This document shows positions 17,320-29,340 of a stretch of 64,000 nt of DNA, in pieces. The number at the start of each line of letters is the position of its first letter. The stretch's first letter is position 1. Below the pieces are notes generated by a model. That model ran no database searches. It was given only the letters and a program-made list of their open reading frames with translations, and was not told the origin of the DNA. The DNA lies in NCBI GenBank assembly GCA_025024175.1, contig QCXZ01000064.1, forward strand, positions 58,921,325 to 58,985,324, in the 5' to 3' direction. Made by a program: the position numbers and the translations under genes. Source of the stretch: Rhyzopertha dominica (lineage: Eukaryota > Arthropoda > Insecta > Coleoptera > Bostrichidae).

Positions 17320-17814
17320 GAAAATTATAAGAATAATGGCATTATTTTATTCTAATATTAGTAATAAAAATCCGGGGAAAATGAATGCATCTAATAAGAT
17401 ACTATTTATCAACAAGCAAATTCAAATCATTTTTTAAATAATAAGTTACTATTTATCAACATGCAAATCCAGTCATATTTCACATATACAAAAAAATCGA
17501 AAAAAAATTTTTTGCCCCAATTTTTTGATCGCGATAGCGAATTACACATGCTTACACAGGCTAATATGCAAATTGGTTCAGCTCGCCCATCAGAGGCCTA
17601 CTTACAACCCAACAGAAAATATGTTTGTTACAGCGTTGTCACCTTACAATTAGAAAAATGAATGCATAGAATTTTTTTTTAACTTTTGAGTAAAGGTATA
17701 CATAGTGTACTTTACAATGTTCTTTTAAAATCTTTGTATTTTTTTATTTTGATGTCACTTCTAATAAAAAACGGCCCATTTCCTTCAATAATCACTGGTT
17801 CATAGGAAATAAAT
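17320..17814. other. AT-rich right flank of the Polinton
   Basis: No gene is supported. A short direct repeat is present: ACTATTTATCAACA followed by GCAAAT occurs at about 17400 and 17451. The terminal inverted repeat expected here was not recognised against the left flank. Confidence 0.3.
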
Positions 17815-18380
17815 AAACTTAAGTTGTTATACACCAACGTCAGTTTAATTAACTTTAAGGTTCGTAAAAAACTTGTAGAAACTCTTGTATTACCTTTGCT
17901 GAACTATGGCTTGGTGGCCTATTTTCCTTCTTTAACTTTAAGAATGCAACATCGCATACAGTTAGTGCAAAATGCTTGTTGTCGATTTGTGTTCCGCTTG
18001 AGAAAGTTTGACCACGTTTCCGCTAAAATTAATGAAGTGGTTGAAAACACCCAGTATTTATAGATTACAACTGCTCGTTCTAGTACATAAGGTGCTCATT
18101 ACTGAGTCTCCCTCATATTTAAAAGATAAACTAAATTTTAGAAATAGCTTTCATCAGCTTTCATTGCGCTTTACGTCGTCGTCTCTGGATATGCCTAAAT
18201 TCCATACCTCATTGTTTTACAGATGCTTCACTTACAATGCCGTTACGTCATATAATCGTTTGTGTAAAAACTTATTTAGAATACACAGGTGCATTTGGTT
18301 AAGTAGAATAGCTAATCTAGACTTCGCCTATGTATCTTGTTACTTTCAATAAAGCCCTTATTAAATTAAATTAAATTAAC
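17815..18380 (+). mobile_element. LINE 3' fragment (reverse transcriptase C-terminus)
   Basis: Two frames together give the post-RT region of a non-LTR retrotransposon: VRKKLVETLVLPLLNYGL, then RIQLVQNACCRFVF, and after a frameshift near 18050 LLVLVHKVLITESPSYL and YNAVTSYNRL. The insert ends in a repeated TTAAA tail (18360-18378), the usual simple-repeat 3' end. It is the same family as the decayed copy at 41.4-43.6 kb, which shares the LLYNN...INFK segment. 5'-truncated and inactive. Confidence 0.8.
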
Positions 18381-18952
18381 TGGCCAGATCAGTCTAAGTC
18401 TTCCATTAAAAGTTTGTGGTATATGTAGTTGTCATCTTTAGTTTCAATTGCTCTGCCAATATACCATCAACAAAGAATACACAAAATAATCGTATATTTC
18501 AGTTTCAAACTTCACAAATTGATGATCGTTAGTTTGATGGCTTCCATCAATATCTTCATCAGATGATGAAAAGCTTTCAGTGACAGTGTCACTTTCTAAT
18601 TCCAATTCATGAGCGTCTTTACTACATGTGTTTCAGTCGAATCTGCTTCGTTTTCACTTTGAAGCGAACGACTTGAGTTTTTCCTTGTTTATACTATCTT
18701 ACTGGGCATTTTTCTCCGTAGTTGTTCTGCTCTTTTCCTAGCTCGTTTCAAACTAGGCGAAATCTTTTTTCACTTGACTGTCCTTGAAGTCCTCTAACTC
18801 TCAATCTTCTATTACTTGAATGGTAATTCTTATCAGAAAAATACCAAATTAAGCATATTCTCTGGTTAGCTTGTATAAACCACTATTTTCTTCACGAGGA
18901 AATATAAAATCTTAGTCTGAAACACGTTTAATTCTTGCTGTTTGATTATTAA
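18381..18952. other. Unassigned stretch with an acidic minus-strand coding remnant
   Basis: On the minus strand at about 18610-18470 an open segment reads as an acidic Ser/Asp-rich peptide (ESDTVTESFSSSDED). A second frame near 18750 reads RARKRAEQLRRKMP. This looks like a decayed protein, perhaps a transposase N-terminus. I cannot assign it. Confidence 0.25.
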
Positions 18953-20218
18953 ATGAAGAATACCTCTCCAATCTTCTCAAAACATAACGTATTCCATAGT
19001 TTACTACAGTTGAATAATGTGGACATCATCGATTTTGTTTACGAGGGTGACGTGGTTTCTTTATTTATGAAAGTACCCATTCCTGAAACGATAGATATCA
19101 TCAAATCCAAGCTTAATAGCGATCCCTTAGGTGACACGATAGCCAGATTATCCGAACATTGTTTAAAATCTACTTATTTCTTATGGAACGATAATTTTTA
19201 TGAACAAAAATCAGGTTGTGAAATGGGTTCACCTCTAAGTCCTGTAGTAGCCAATTTGTTTATGGAAGATTTTGAACATGTAGCGATAAACAGTTTTCAG
19301 CTTAAACCAAAATGTTGGTATAGATATGTAGATGACACTTTTGTTATTTGGCCCCACGGTATAGAAGAGCTGGGTAGGTTTCTAAATCATTTGAACAGTC
19401 AAAATCCCGACATAAAATTTACTATGGAATTAGAAAGCAATGGTAGTTTACCTTTCTTCGATGTCCAAATTTACAGAATAAACACTGGACAGTTAGGACA
19501 CAAGGTTTACAGAAAACCAAAACACACAGACAGATATTTACATGCCGCATCTCACCACCCTCCTTCTCAAAAGAATAGTCTTATTAGGACGTTATTGGTT
19601 AGAGCACAAAGGATATCAGATGAAAGTTTTGTACAAAAAGAAATATATCATCTTAAATCGGCGCTAGTGATAAATGGTTATAGTAGTAAGAATATTTGGT
19701 CAGTTTTTAATAAAAGTGCTCATCCAAATCAAGTAAATTCTCAGCCACGACAAAGCAAATTGAAGTTGAGTTTGCCTTATGTACAAGGCCTTTCGGAAAA
19801 ATTAAAGAGGATGCATAGAAAACACGATATTGTAGTTGTTGATAGTACATATAATAATTTAGATAAAATTTTAAGTTCTACTAAAGATAAAGTACATTTA
19901 GAAAGTGAAGGTGTTTACAAAATTACTTGTTCTTGCGGAAAGTGTTACATAGGTCAAACTAAAAGAAAAGTAGGTACGCGTTTGAAAGAACACATACGTG
20001 CTACTAGGTTGCGACAGATAGATAAATCTTCCGTAGCTGAACACTCATATTTGATTAAACACATGATTGATTTTGATAAAACAAAAATTTTACATAGAGA
20101 AAAATATTATCACAAACGTCTAATAAAAGAAGCTATAGAAATTTGTAGGAATACTAATAATTTTAATAGGGATTGTGGAAATTATGAGTTAGGTGACATT
20201 TGGAAGGCTATTTTGTAG
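18953..20218 (+). CDS. Penelope-like element protein: RT palm plus GIY-YIG endonuclease
   Basis: 421 residues open without a stop. The RT part has GCEMGSPLSPVVANLFMEDFE and the catalytic WYRYVDDTFVIW, then SLPFFDVQIYR. The C-terminal GIY-YIG endonuclease has GVYKITCSCGKCYIGQTKRKVGTRLKEH. This order is diagnostic of Penelope-like elements, which use the nuclease to prime reverse transcription. The N-terminal fingers are missing, so the copy is 5'-truncated. The first ATG at 18953 is simply the first in frame. A second copy lies inverted at 43.7-44.6 kb. Confidence 0.9.
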   Translation: MKNTSPIFSKHNVFHSLLQLNNVDIIDFVYEGDVVSLFMKVPIPETIDIIKSKLNSDPLGDTIARLSEHCLKSTYFLWNDNFYEQKSGCEMGSPLSPVVANLFMEDFEHVAINSFQLKPKCWYRYVDDTFVIWPHGIEELGRFLNHLNSQNPDIKFTMELESNGSLPFFDVQIYRINTGQLGHKVYRKPKHTDRYLHAASHHPPSQKNSLIRTLLVRAQRISDESFVQKEIYHLKSALVINGYSSKNIWSVFNKSAHPNQVNSQPRQSKLKLSLPYVQGLSEKLKRMHRKHDIVVVDSTYNNLDKILSSTKDKVHLESEGVYKITCSCGKCYIGQTKRKVGTRLKEHIRATRLRQIDKSSVAEHSYLIKHMIDFDKTKILHREKYYHKRLIKEAIEICRNTNNFNRDCGNYELGDIWKAIL

Positions 20219-20474
20219 TTATCTTTTATCAAGTAGTTCGTGTATATCTAGTAGATAGGTAGTTCCTTTTTTATCAGGTTGGCACGTTGTTTCTATGACG
20301 TCTCGCATCCTTGGTGATTTGTTTATTTACTTTCAAAATTTTGTTTGAACTTGTGTCAGGCAAATTTTGAGGTTCTTCGTCTTTGATAAAGATTACAGGT
20401 GTAATCGAAACGTCAGACTATTAACTTTTTGTCAGTGTTTTCAAGAGACAGCGATCTATCCGACAAAATATTAT
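18953..20474 (+). mobile_element. Penelope-like element, 5'-truncated, with 3' UTR
   Basis: Sequence similarity to the inverted copy at 43660-44570 continues past the stop through the 3' UTR. It ends at the shared GAGACAGCGATCTATCCGAC block near 20440-20474, which marks the element's 3' end. No hammerhead motif, which some Penelope elements carry, was seen in it. Confidence 0.8.
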
Positions 20475-21720
20475 CTTATATCGATTTTGTTTGTTGGAAA
20501 ATCTTTTCGCATGGCTGACTGCTGAACAGCCAAGTAAAAAAACTTTCACAACAATCATTTTTCTAGAATAATCAACTGTGTTCGTTAAGTTCAATGGATG
20601 TGTAGGTATTAGATGTAATGGAGTTTTTAGAATCAATATTCTTTGCTTTCAACTATTTTTTCCAATATCGTAAAAAAACACACTAAACCACATGTAATCT
20701 AAGATGTAATTCACTATAATTAGATTAGATATAGCCTCCTTGCTTCACTTCCAGGTATTTGTTTCAACAGATTTGTCCCGCATGTAGCTGACAATTTTTC
20801 AATTGCTTCAAAATTCATTTTGCCATTTCCTAAAAAAATAAGGCATAATTAATTTGACAAGAAATGCCTAAGTGATAATGCATATTATGTATTATATTAT
20901 AACAATACAACTTTACCCTTAAGATAAGATGTATACAATGTTGATCCATATTAGAGTATTATTTGATAATAATAATCCATGAGTAAAATTATTGCTGGCT
21001 TCAAAAATCTAGTTTTAAGTTTAGTGCCAATGCGCACAATATCTTGCATAAAAACTGGCTGACTTAAATTCTAATTCGCCTAAAATACATACAATTGCAT
21101 TAGAATTGCTTTAAATAGGAATCACAAAAATAATTACCTGGAAACATAAATCAAAAGGAGAATTATTTTCTTCCGAGTCCATATAGAAATTTTATTGTTT
21201 TTGGGAAACACGTATCGCCACCAGATGAAATTCCATGTATTTTATATTATATTTCTCAGCTTCTGCCTCTAAATAATTCCATTTACCTAAAACATCGTCA
21301 GCGCTAAATTTATTGTTACTTCCAAAAAGTACCAAACAAAAGGCAGGCACATTTTTTGTAAAGGTTGTGCCGTGTACTCATATGCAGTGTTTGGAATATC
21401 GGCTTCTTCGAAGGCTTGTTTAATATCTGCTAAAGAGGTTAATGTAAACTTACTCGTTAATGGATATCCATTATTTTCGAAATGTATCAAATTCCTGGGA
21501 ACTGAGGTGAAAATGTAAATCTCGACAGGACCAAAAGTTGAATGCTAATTTGGTGATTTTTCTGCTGTACTTTAATACCGTTCAGTACCTGTTAATAGTA
21601 TTTTGGATTGAAATGTCACACCCAGATCATATGATTTTTTTTTTCAGAGGAAGTCTCATTAAAATGATATCGTGATAGAAATAATGTAATAGTTTTGAAA
21701 AATCTTCAAAAGATCGTGTT
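20475..21720. other. Unassigned decayed DNA
   Basis: Nothing secure is seen. A minus-strand frame at 21490-21287 reads like protein (FTLTSLADIKQAFEEADIPNTAYEYTAQPLQK) but has no recognisable family and is short. Confidence 0.25.
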
Positions 21721-21723
21721 CCA

Positions 21724-21981
21724 CACATTTGCTAGTCTTCTATAGTAAATAATCTACGAACTCTAGCAAGCTTTACTTGCTTCCGTGATCCTGTCTTTCA
21801 TATCCTCTGCAGTTGTTGGACGATCTTTGAAAACTCTTTCCTTCACGTGCCCTCAAAGAAAGAAATCTTTAGGAGTTAAAGTCGGCGACTGCAAGGTGAA
21901 TCCAACGATCATGACAGTATTGACATGGTCTTTCTAGTGTTCAGATCCACATTCTGGGAAGTTGTTCAGCACATTGTCGAA
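21724..21981 (-). mobile_element. Mariner-like transposase C-terminal remnant
   Basis: Read on the minus strand with stops and shifts, it gives SPTLTPKDFFL followed by GHVKERVFKDRPTTAEDMKDRI. This matches the end of the mariner-type DDE domain (SPDLTPxDFFLW followed by the helical tail). Only the C-terminus is left. Confidence 0.65.
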
Positions 21982-24900
21982 AAATAATATGATTTCCTAT
22001 GATTTCTCCCCAAATAATTGGCGATCTTCGTTTGTTTAAAGTATTATTAAGCTGGCATAGAATTCATTTAACTATTTAAGTAAGATACAGTAGAGCATAT
22101 TCACTAATAATTCACTAGTGAGATTCATTATTGACAATTAGACAATTATTTAAAGTACACAAAAGTGACCTTTTTTTCGGAAAAAATTGTCAGCATTTTT
22201 TATCTTACATTTTACAAACTCTATGTCTATGTATGTGGGTCTGTTATTTTTAAACCTAAAGTAAAAAAATTGCAGATAGGTCTAAGAAACCCAGGCGATA
22301 TCGACAATTTATTAGCAAATTAAAAATGTTATAAAAATTGAAGGGGTTTTCGTTTAAAACAGAAGGTAGTTGTGTAGGTGTCTTATTTCGGGACAGCATT
22401 CCTGAAAAATGCCATCGACAAATTTTTGCATTACCGAGATCGCCCAAAAGTCCATCAATTTCCACTTTTGAGTATTACCGTCATTAGGAGCCATATTACG
22501 ATCAGTATCGTCGTATAGCAGTACGACGCTAGCTTGTTGTTCTTTCCTTCTTTTGTGGTGTTATCGCCGTCGAAACTATTAGGGAATTATGCATCATTAG
22601 AATGTTTATTTTAAATTTATCTGTTCCAAATTTACTGGTAATGCACCAGTAGTAGACATGGTAAAAGCACTACTACGTCATGGATTCTAATAGTGTCGTT
22701 AACATGATGTTCGACAGTGGTTGTTCCGACTAGACGGTAGAGTTGTTTTTTGTGCGTTCAGTGCACCAGAAATGGATTACTATCGGGCTTTTGGTACTAG
22801 CATTTGCAACCAGGAGAGGTAGGGTTTTGATAAATTATTTATCTACTACCTCTATGTTTTTAAGTCACACTTTTACTATGAAATTATAATATCGTATTGA
22901 GTTAATTAAAATTAACTTATATATTTTTGCTTTTTGTCGAATATTATTTCGCTGTATACCGTGTTCCGCAAGGTACTGCACGTGAGCCTTAGTTTTTTTT
23001 TTATACATTAGGGAGCATATCTATAGCCCCATCCTGAATTTTAAGTTTTTCTTCGTCAAATGCAAACGTACATTGACGTACTCTCGACTGTTCAATCGTG
23101 TTGATGGGTATAAGCCAATGTTAAAACGCCTGCTTTTGTAAAGGCACCTCATACCATTAACGTATCACCTCCAAAGTTTCGTTTTGAAAGATACTCACGT
23201 TCCCTCCTCAAATCCCACTAATAACAATTGAAACCATCATTTATTTTAAAAATCATCTTTGATCTTTGATTACCACGAAGACTGATATTATATTATGGTA
23301 ATTTCCATGGCTATGGCAAGTACAATTCTGCATGGGAAGTTCTAAGGAAATGATAAGCCGCATCTACTTGACGGGAAACAAACATAATAATTAGTAATCG
23401 TAAATGTCTTACAAGTAACCGATTGTAGATGTATGACATTTTATTGATATTAAACTCATTTGAGGTTGCTATGGGGTCAGGGGTCGATCATTAATTGACT
23501 AGATGAATTGGTAGGCAATCACGTTTCTTTCATGCTGAAATGGTTATTGCCTGCAGGCCTCCATAAATCTTTTATCNGTGTTCAGAGAGATGAGCGTATT
23601 TATAGAACTGTGTAGAGGNTACGGGCCAANATATTCGTAACCTGTAATTAATCTTTGTAATTTCGCTTTGTTTTGTACAAGAGAACTAGGGTATCGTGAA
23701 GTCAACAATTTGTTGCTGGCTAGAATGGTCACGTAGTGTTTTTAAATAAACTTCATTCGTTGAAATGAAATATTATCTGATGAAGTTCATGGTAGTTTAC
23801 GTATTAATTATTAACTTTTTATTCTAACAAATGTGTAACGAATATTTATCATTGTAACCTCCATTGAGAGGTGAGACGAGCTTTTTGCACCAGCATTCTG
23901 AGAAAATTGCATCAGATTAATTACAGCTATTACCGGTAAAGGTTGGCTAATGCGAAAACGTTTTTTTCCAATTTTTTGTACTGACGAGGTTACGCGAATC
24001 AAAGGTTACTGGCGGTTCATTTTTTGATGACGTCTGTGAGACTATTTCATCAAAGTTGGATGATCCTGTAACACTAATGCTCCTCCTAATCTTCAGAATG
24101 GCAAATAGCCAGTGATGTCTTTGTTATGACGCAAATATATTCAATTGGTATGCAGAAGTACAAAATCCTGTTCGGATTTACGAATGAAATGGTTACCACA
24201 GGAAACTGCGGCTTTAGATCATACAATATGCGGTCTCACGGTGGCGCTTTGAATGCCAATGAATTTGCAAATTAATGAGTGCGCTGTAGATTCAGTTTCA
24301 TTGTCAAATCTGTTTTTAAATACAGTCAGCAAATGAGTCTGCTCTGTTAAAAAAAATCTGTAATAAATGTTTCGATTATAACACATATCATTTTCTAAGA
24401 AGATTGTGNATTATTTATAAACCAGCATATTGAAATTTACGTCTGAAGTCGTCCTAGTTTAGACTCTTTTTTAATTCAATTAAAATTTGTAAGAAGATGG
24501 ACACCATACTTTACAAAAGTATGCGTTTGTAAAATGCCTTTGTTTCATGTACTTTTTTCAAGATATGTATGTTTAAATGCGATATGAGGACGAAAAGGCT
24601 GTACCAATGTGTTGTCGTTGAATATCCACTATACAATTGATCGTAATAGATCTGTAATTATTAAACCTAATTTGAAAACTGCACATGTTTTCGACTTTTT
24701 CGAGCAGCCACGAAAGACAGTCTTGGACTATTAAATTAAATATGTACATAGAGACTCATCTATAATATTTAACAAGAAATGTCGATATACCTTTATAATC
24801 CACGGTTATTAAATTAGCTTTTAACCTCATAAAACTGTTAAGGGTGGGATTGTATTTCTTGTTAATTTGGTGTCAAGAGAGAATCAACAGTTTGACCGTC

Positions 24901-25734
24901 TGTTACTTCTGATATCAGTCTACTATGCGTTCAGAAGACATTTTAATTTGACATTCCAAAACAATGTAATATATTCAATTCATATTCTATTGCTGTTTAG
25001 AATATGGTTCCATATGTTGATATTGCTTGTGTTGGGATTAAGATTTCTTCTGCAATATCGCTGTAGATTATGGGTCTTTTTGGTAAACGTAGTTCCTTTG
25101 ATAGCTTTGTGCAAATCTTCAATGATTCGTGTAAAACGAAATCGACTTGACTGGTCTTTTCTGAAGAGTGTTTGTGATGTCGAAACAGCTTATGGTCGAT
25201 TTTATCAAAACGATTTAACCGTTCCTTATTTGAGACTTCGTCTTATAACTATACTCCTTGATTCGATTTTGAAATCATTGTGTATATTCACAGAAAAGCA
25301 TCTACGTTGAAGCATTACACAGCTGTGGTATTGCTTTTTTAAATCAGCTTAAGGCATTGTATTCCACATACAAAGCTTCGATAAGCACTGCTTATAGACT
25401 TTTTTTTTATCAAAGATAAAAAAATCAATTTCAGCTGATTCATGTAAATGTTGGTGATTTATATTTACACCTGAAAAAAAAGACCCGTATGCGATTTTTT
25501 TTGGTGTTTTTGTGGAAGCCTGTTCTCGTATCTACTTTGTATTGTAACCTTTAAATTAATTTTAAAATCTCAACATTTCCTGATATTTAGAAACGTGCGT
25601 ACATTTGTTATGTTTTCAACCCATACTTTGTAATTTTGCAAAGGTATTTTTTTCTATTTTCGCGAGAAAATCAACTACTACAAACTTGCTTCTTTTCCTC
25701 AGTTTCTAGCTGGGTCCATTGGCAGTAGAGGTCA
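21982..25734. other. Unassigned AT-rich region
   Basis: No gene, RNA or element could be supported over this 3.7 kb. Several ambiguous bases are present (for example 23577, 23619, 23630). A 147-codon plus-strand frame at 24867-25310 is hydrophobic and unlike any family I know; I regard it as chance. Confidence 0.3.
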
Positions 25735-25860
25735 GGTTGATGTGATTTGTACTAACTTCAGTAAATAATTTGATCAAGTTGATCATATCCGCTTCTTGTG
25801 GTGTTCCGCAGGGTTCCAACCTTGGCCTACTACTGTTTCTTTTATTTATTAATGGTATTT
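25735..25860 (+). mobile_element. LINE reverse transcriptase remnant
   Basis: Decayed frames give QVDVICTNFSK, FDQVDH and then GVPQGSNLG-LLLFLLFING, the RT palm motifs around the second catalytic block. Only about 120 bp is recognisable. Confidence 0.65.
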
Positions 25861-28150
25861 AATTTCTCATAGATAGTAATAAATTGCAATATTTGTTTTT
25901 GACACTGCGTATTAGTTATTTATTTGGGTTTTTGTATAATGTCACTAATGGACTCGATTGTTCTTGGCTTTTGACCAATTATATTTTCGTGTTTCACGTC
26001 TGAACTCAAGATTGTATTAATCTTTTTTACTTAGCCATTGTTTATTTATCGGTCATGTATTTACCGTATTTAGGTATTTCATACCTGTTGAAAATAAGCA
26101 GTAGGTATTTTTATTATTATATATTGAAAAATTCTTCATAGCTCTTCATTTAGTTTTGAAGTACCTCGAACAGCATTCATTTTCTCTATGTGGTAGTTCA
26201 TCCTGTTCGTAGGATTTTCCATCAGACGGTTTAACGTTTATTTATTTATTTTCGGGTTATTTTGGAATTCGCCTTTTTAATAGCCAAGTTTGGTTTGGAT
26301 CGCGTCCCATTTGATTGAAGTTAAAAAAATCCATATTAGTACGTGAAAAAGATAAATTGCACATCTGAAAAGGTTTTAAGAACGTGTCGCTAAGAATATT
26401 TAGTATCATGGCAAATAGAACATTACAAATAGATTAGTTTTGTTTGTTTCAAGTTCAATTAAGCATGTACAGAAAAAAGGGGTCTTCAAATTCGTAATAT
26501 ATATTATTAGTGTTATTAGCACACACTTCCTGAANTTTTAAAAATAGATCCGAGTAAACAAAGCGTTTCTCAATGTTTACGGGCCTACAGANACAACAAA
26601 AATGTAATCAGGTTCTATTCTGTCTCACGAGGAATATTTCTAAGTTGGTTCAATAATAAGACACACAAACAGCTTCGTCTTCTCTCAGAACACAGATTCA
26701 TATAGCAGACTCTAAATCTCTCTTGCTCGCTTCATTTGCATAAGTGAATGAACTGCTCTCTATTCTGTGCCAAGGATGTCCCAATTATTTTTAAACAAGT
26801 GTTTGTATAAAATGTGTTCGCTCCGTCCTTATCAACATGCGGCCTACCAAAATAGTCTTAAATTTAGCTGGAGTCTATAATATTTAGAGTGATTAAGTTT
26901 GCACATTTTAAGCCCTTTCAGAATCTGAAAAGAAATCTGATCTAGATGTTGCACTTTTTGAGATATTAAAAAAAGAACTGAAAATTTTGATTTTGTTTTT
27001 TTTGCACATTCAAAATGAGAAGCTGTCCACTAGTGTTAAAATAACAAACTTGTAATCGATATCTCGGTTAGTTGGTGTTCAATTGCTTTTTTGGAATCAC
27101 CACAAAATTTTTCTCAAACTTTCATGAAACCTTCTCATTTAAACCAATAGACTGCGACGTTAATACAAAAGTTAGCTGTTGTAGACTGTTTTGTGAACAG
27201 AAATTATTCAACAAGGGATATCTCAAAAACAAATGACTGTAGGGTAATGGTACTTTTTTGCTTAATTCGATTCCCTCTCTCAGGCATTTGAGGTTCAATT
27301 GTTTTCTTTTTGTAAACACCACAAAATTCTTCCCAAAAATTCATGAATCTTCCCCATTTAAACCACTAGGCTTTATATGACATTTAAAAAAAATGTTTAA
27401 TGGCATAACGCAGGTAGGTACTTAAGGTTCCTCCTGACTGCTATAAGCATTTGTTCAATATCTTGAATTTAAAAAGAAAGCTAATAAATAACAAAAAAGT
27501 ATCAATAAACACACCATTATCTGTAGAATATAGAGAAACTTAAAGAATTCAGCATCGGAATCTGGAATCTACAGATGATAACCTTTTTTTGTTTATTGAT
27601 GCCATTTTTTTTAGTTGCAGATTTTTAACAAGTGCTTAGTCCAATGTGAGGTAATGCTGAGTTAACAAAAACCGATTGAGTACGCATGTGTTGTCATTTT
27701 ATCAGTTTGTCTGACTTGTAAATACCCATTAATAGAGCAACAACACACTAATGGATCTTGGACGTAACGCTTTAAATAACTGGCGACATTCCTTCGCTTT
27801 CGAAGAACTGTACAAGTGGTCAATGTTACTGGGAATTTGATTTATAAAACGATTACGATTTGAACCCGTAAAATATAAAATATCAAATGGTTTTAAAGAA
27901 TAGCAAACGACTTTGGCTACGTGATTCGATCCCTAACTATTATGTTAGGCATCCCGTTATTAAAATGCATTGCAGTAATTATGACGTAAAACCTGATATT
28001 TGCATATTGCATTTCGCATACTAAAGAACCAGACGACGTATGCTAACTGTAGTACGTAAGAATCAGGTTTTGAGAAGCAATTTGCGATAAATACCTTTGA
28101 AATTAAGGACATGGCCTCCCATATTGGAAAACTCAACAGAAGAGTTGATT
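25861..28150. other. Unassigned region with a degenerate 222-bp direct repeat
   Basis: The block CACCACAAAATTTTTCTCAAA ... TTTAAACCAATAG at about 27100-27150 recurs with changes at about 27320-27372 (period ~222). No coding function was recognised. Ambiguous bases at 26535 and 26592. Confidence 0.3.
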
Positions 28151-28159
28151 TATCATCAC

Positions 28160-29340
28160 TAGTAATCTGGAGCTATCCAACCCACAAGATATTGTAAATG
28201 CCTTTGCTACTTTCTTCAGTAACGTATATATTGATTCTGACTCAAATGTTAACATTAAGTCCGAATTCTACCCCACTTCTGTTCGTCTGGACTGCATCTC
28301 TGAGGATGAGATTTGTGGCGCTCGGAAACACTCAAAAAATTCTTTGACTGCTGGAGTGGACGGCATTCCTAGTTTTCTTGTGTGTTTTCTGTTTCACTGT
28401 TTCATATATTTAACCTACGTTCGTCGGTCTTTCCTGAAATATGGAAAAAAACATACATTTGTCCTGTAATAAAAATGGCAAAATTTCCCAAATTGAAAAC
28501 TACCGTTCTATCTNCCTAATTTGTAACTTTGCGAAGGTTTTAGGGTATCGGCTATAAGCATATATATTCATGTATCAATAAGTCTATAACTTCCGCTCAA
28601 CATGGATTTATGCGTGGGAGATCTACTATCACGAACTTAGCATGCTTCTCGCAATTCGTTTCTGAAGCATTTGANGGACTTGGTCAGGTGGGCGTTATCT
28701 ACACTGATTTTCAGAAGGATTTCGATTAGATTGATCNCTTTGTTTTTTTAAATAAGCTGGAATAGTTCGGCTTCTCTTCCTCTTTGGTACGACTTTTTTA
28801 CTCATATCTGTCATTGAGAGAAAATAGAGTGCGTTATGCAAACTACATTTCTATTCCTTTCTTTCATACTTCCGGAGTCCCGCAGGGATCGATTCTGGGT
28901 CCTCTTCTGTTTCTTATTTACATAGATGATTTTCCTGACTCACTTAAAAGTCTGAATCTTATCTTTGCTTATGATCTTAAACTATTCAATACTATAACTT
29001 CTCTTTTACTCCAGAATGATCTTAATTATCTAAATACGTGGTGTCTTACTAATCGCTTAAATCTCAATGTTTCCAAATGTTTTGTTCTCTCTTTCTCTAG
29101 AAAACACAATATAGTTAACTATCAATATACTGTTAACGGTATGGTTTTGAACAGGGTGGGTTAGTTCAGGGACCTCGGTATTATCTTTGACCACAAATTT
29201 ACCTTTTGCAGTCACATATTGAACACTATCAATTCGTCTTACAAATCCTATGCCTTGTTACAATAATTTTTTGAAATATTTCCAAATAACATTTTCAACT
29301 TTCCCCGTATTGTTAGAGTTGTCTTCTTTGCATTTTCCAT
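28160..29340 (+). mobile_element. LINE fragment (endonuclease-RT linker and RT domain), decayed
   Basis: The early part reads DIVNAFATFFSNVYIDSD and ISEDEICGA, the linker before RT. Then come broken NYRSI and IYTDFQKDFD motifs. The longest open piece (28784-29164) has SGVPQGSILGPLLFLIYIDDF and LNTWCLTNRLNLNVSKC. The catalytic YADD has become FAYDLK. Several stops and three ambiguous bases. Clade not assigned (jockey/CR1-like order). Confidence 0.8.

Larger units (their letters stand above)
4600..17660. mobile_element. Polinton/Maverick element (boundaries approximate)
   Basis: The gene set is diagnostic: protein-primed family B DNA polymerase, retroviral-type integrase with chromodomain, FtsK/HerA-type packaging ATPase, adenain-like cysteine protease, minor and major jelly-roll capsid proteins, and a PLA2-like/pX-like protein. 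Polintons use pol B and integrase to self-synthesise and insert. The capsid genes suggest virion formation (adintovirus-like). Here pol B runs toward integrase, and the packaging ATPase and capsid module are divergent. Terminal inverted repeats and target duplications were not recognised. The right side abuts a LINE at about 17.8 kb and may be truncated. Most genes are open, so the copy is fairly young. Confidence 0.9.

Noticed and set aside
18540..18580. TCATCAG on the plus strand, a reverse-strand CTGATGA, as a possible hammerhead near the Penelope element
   Set aside because: No GAAA at the right spacing and no paired stem II or stem I; core sequence is chance.
24867..25310. 147-codon plus-strand open frame
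   Set aside because: Hydrophobic, low-complexity composition, no recognisable motif and no splice or promoter context; likely chance in AT-rich DNA.
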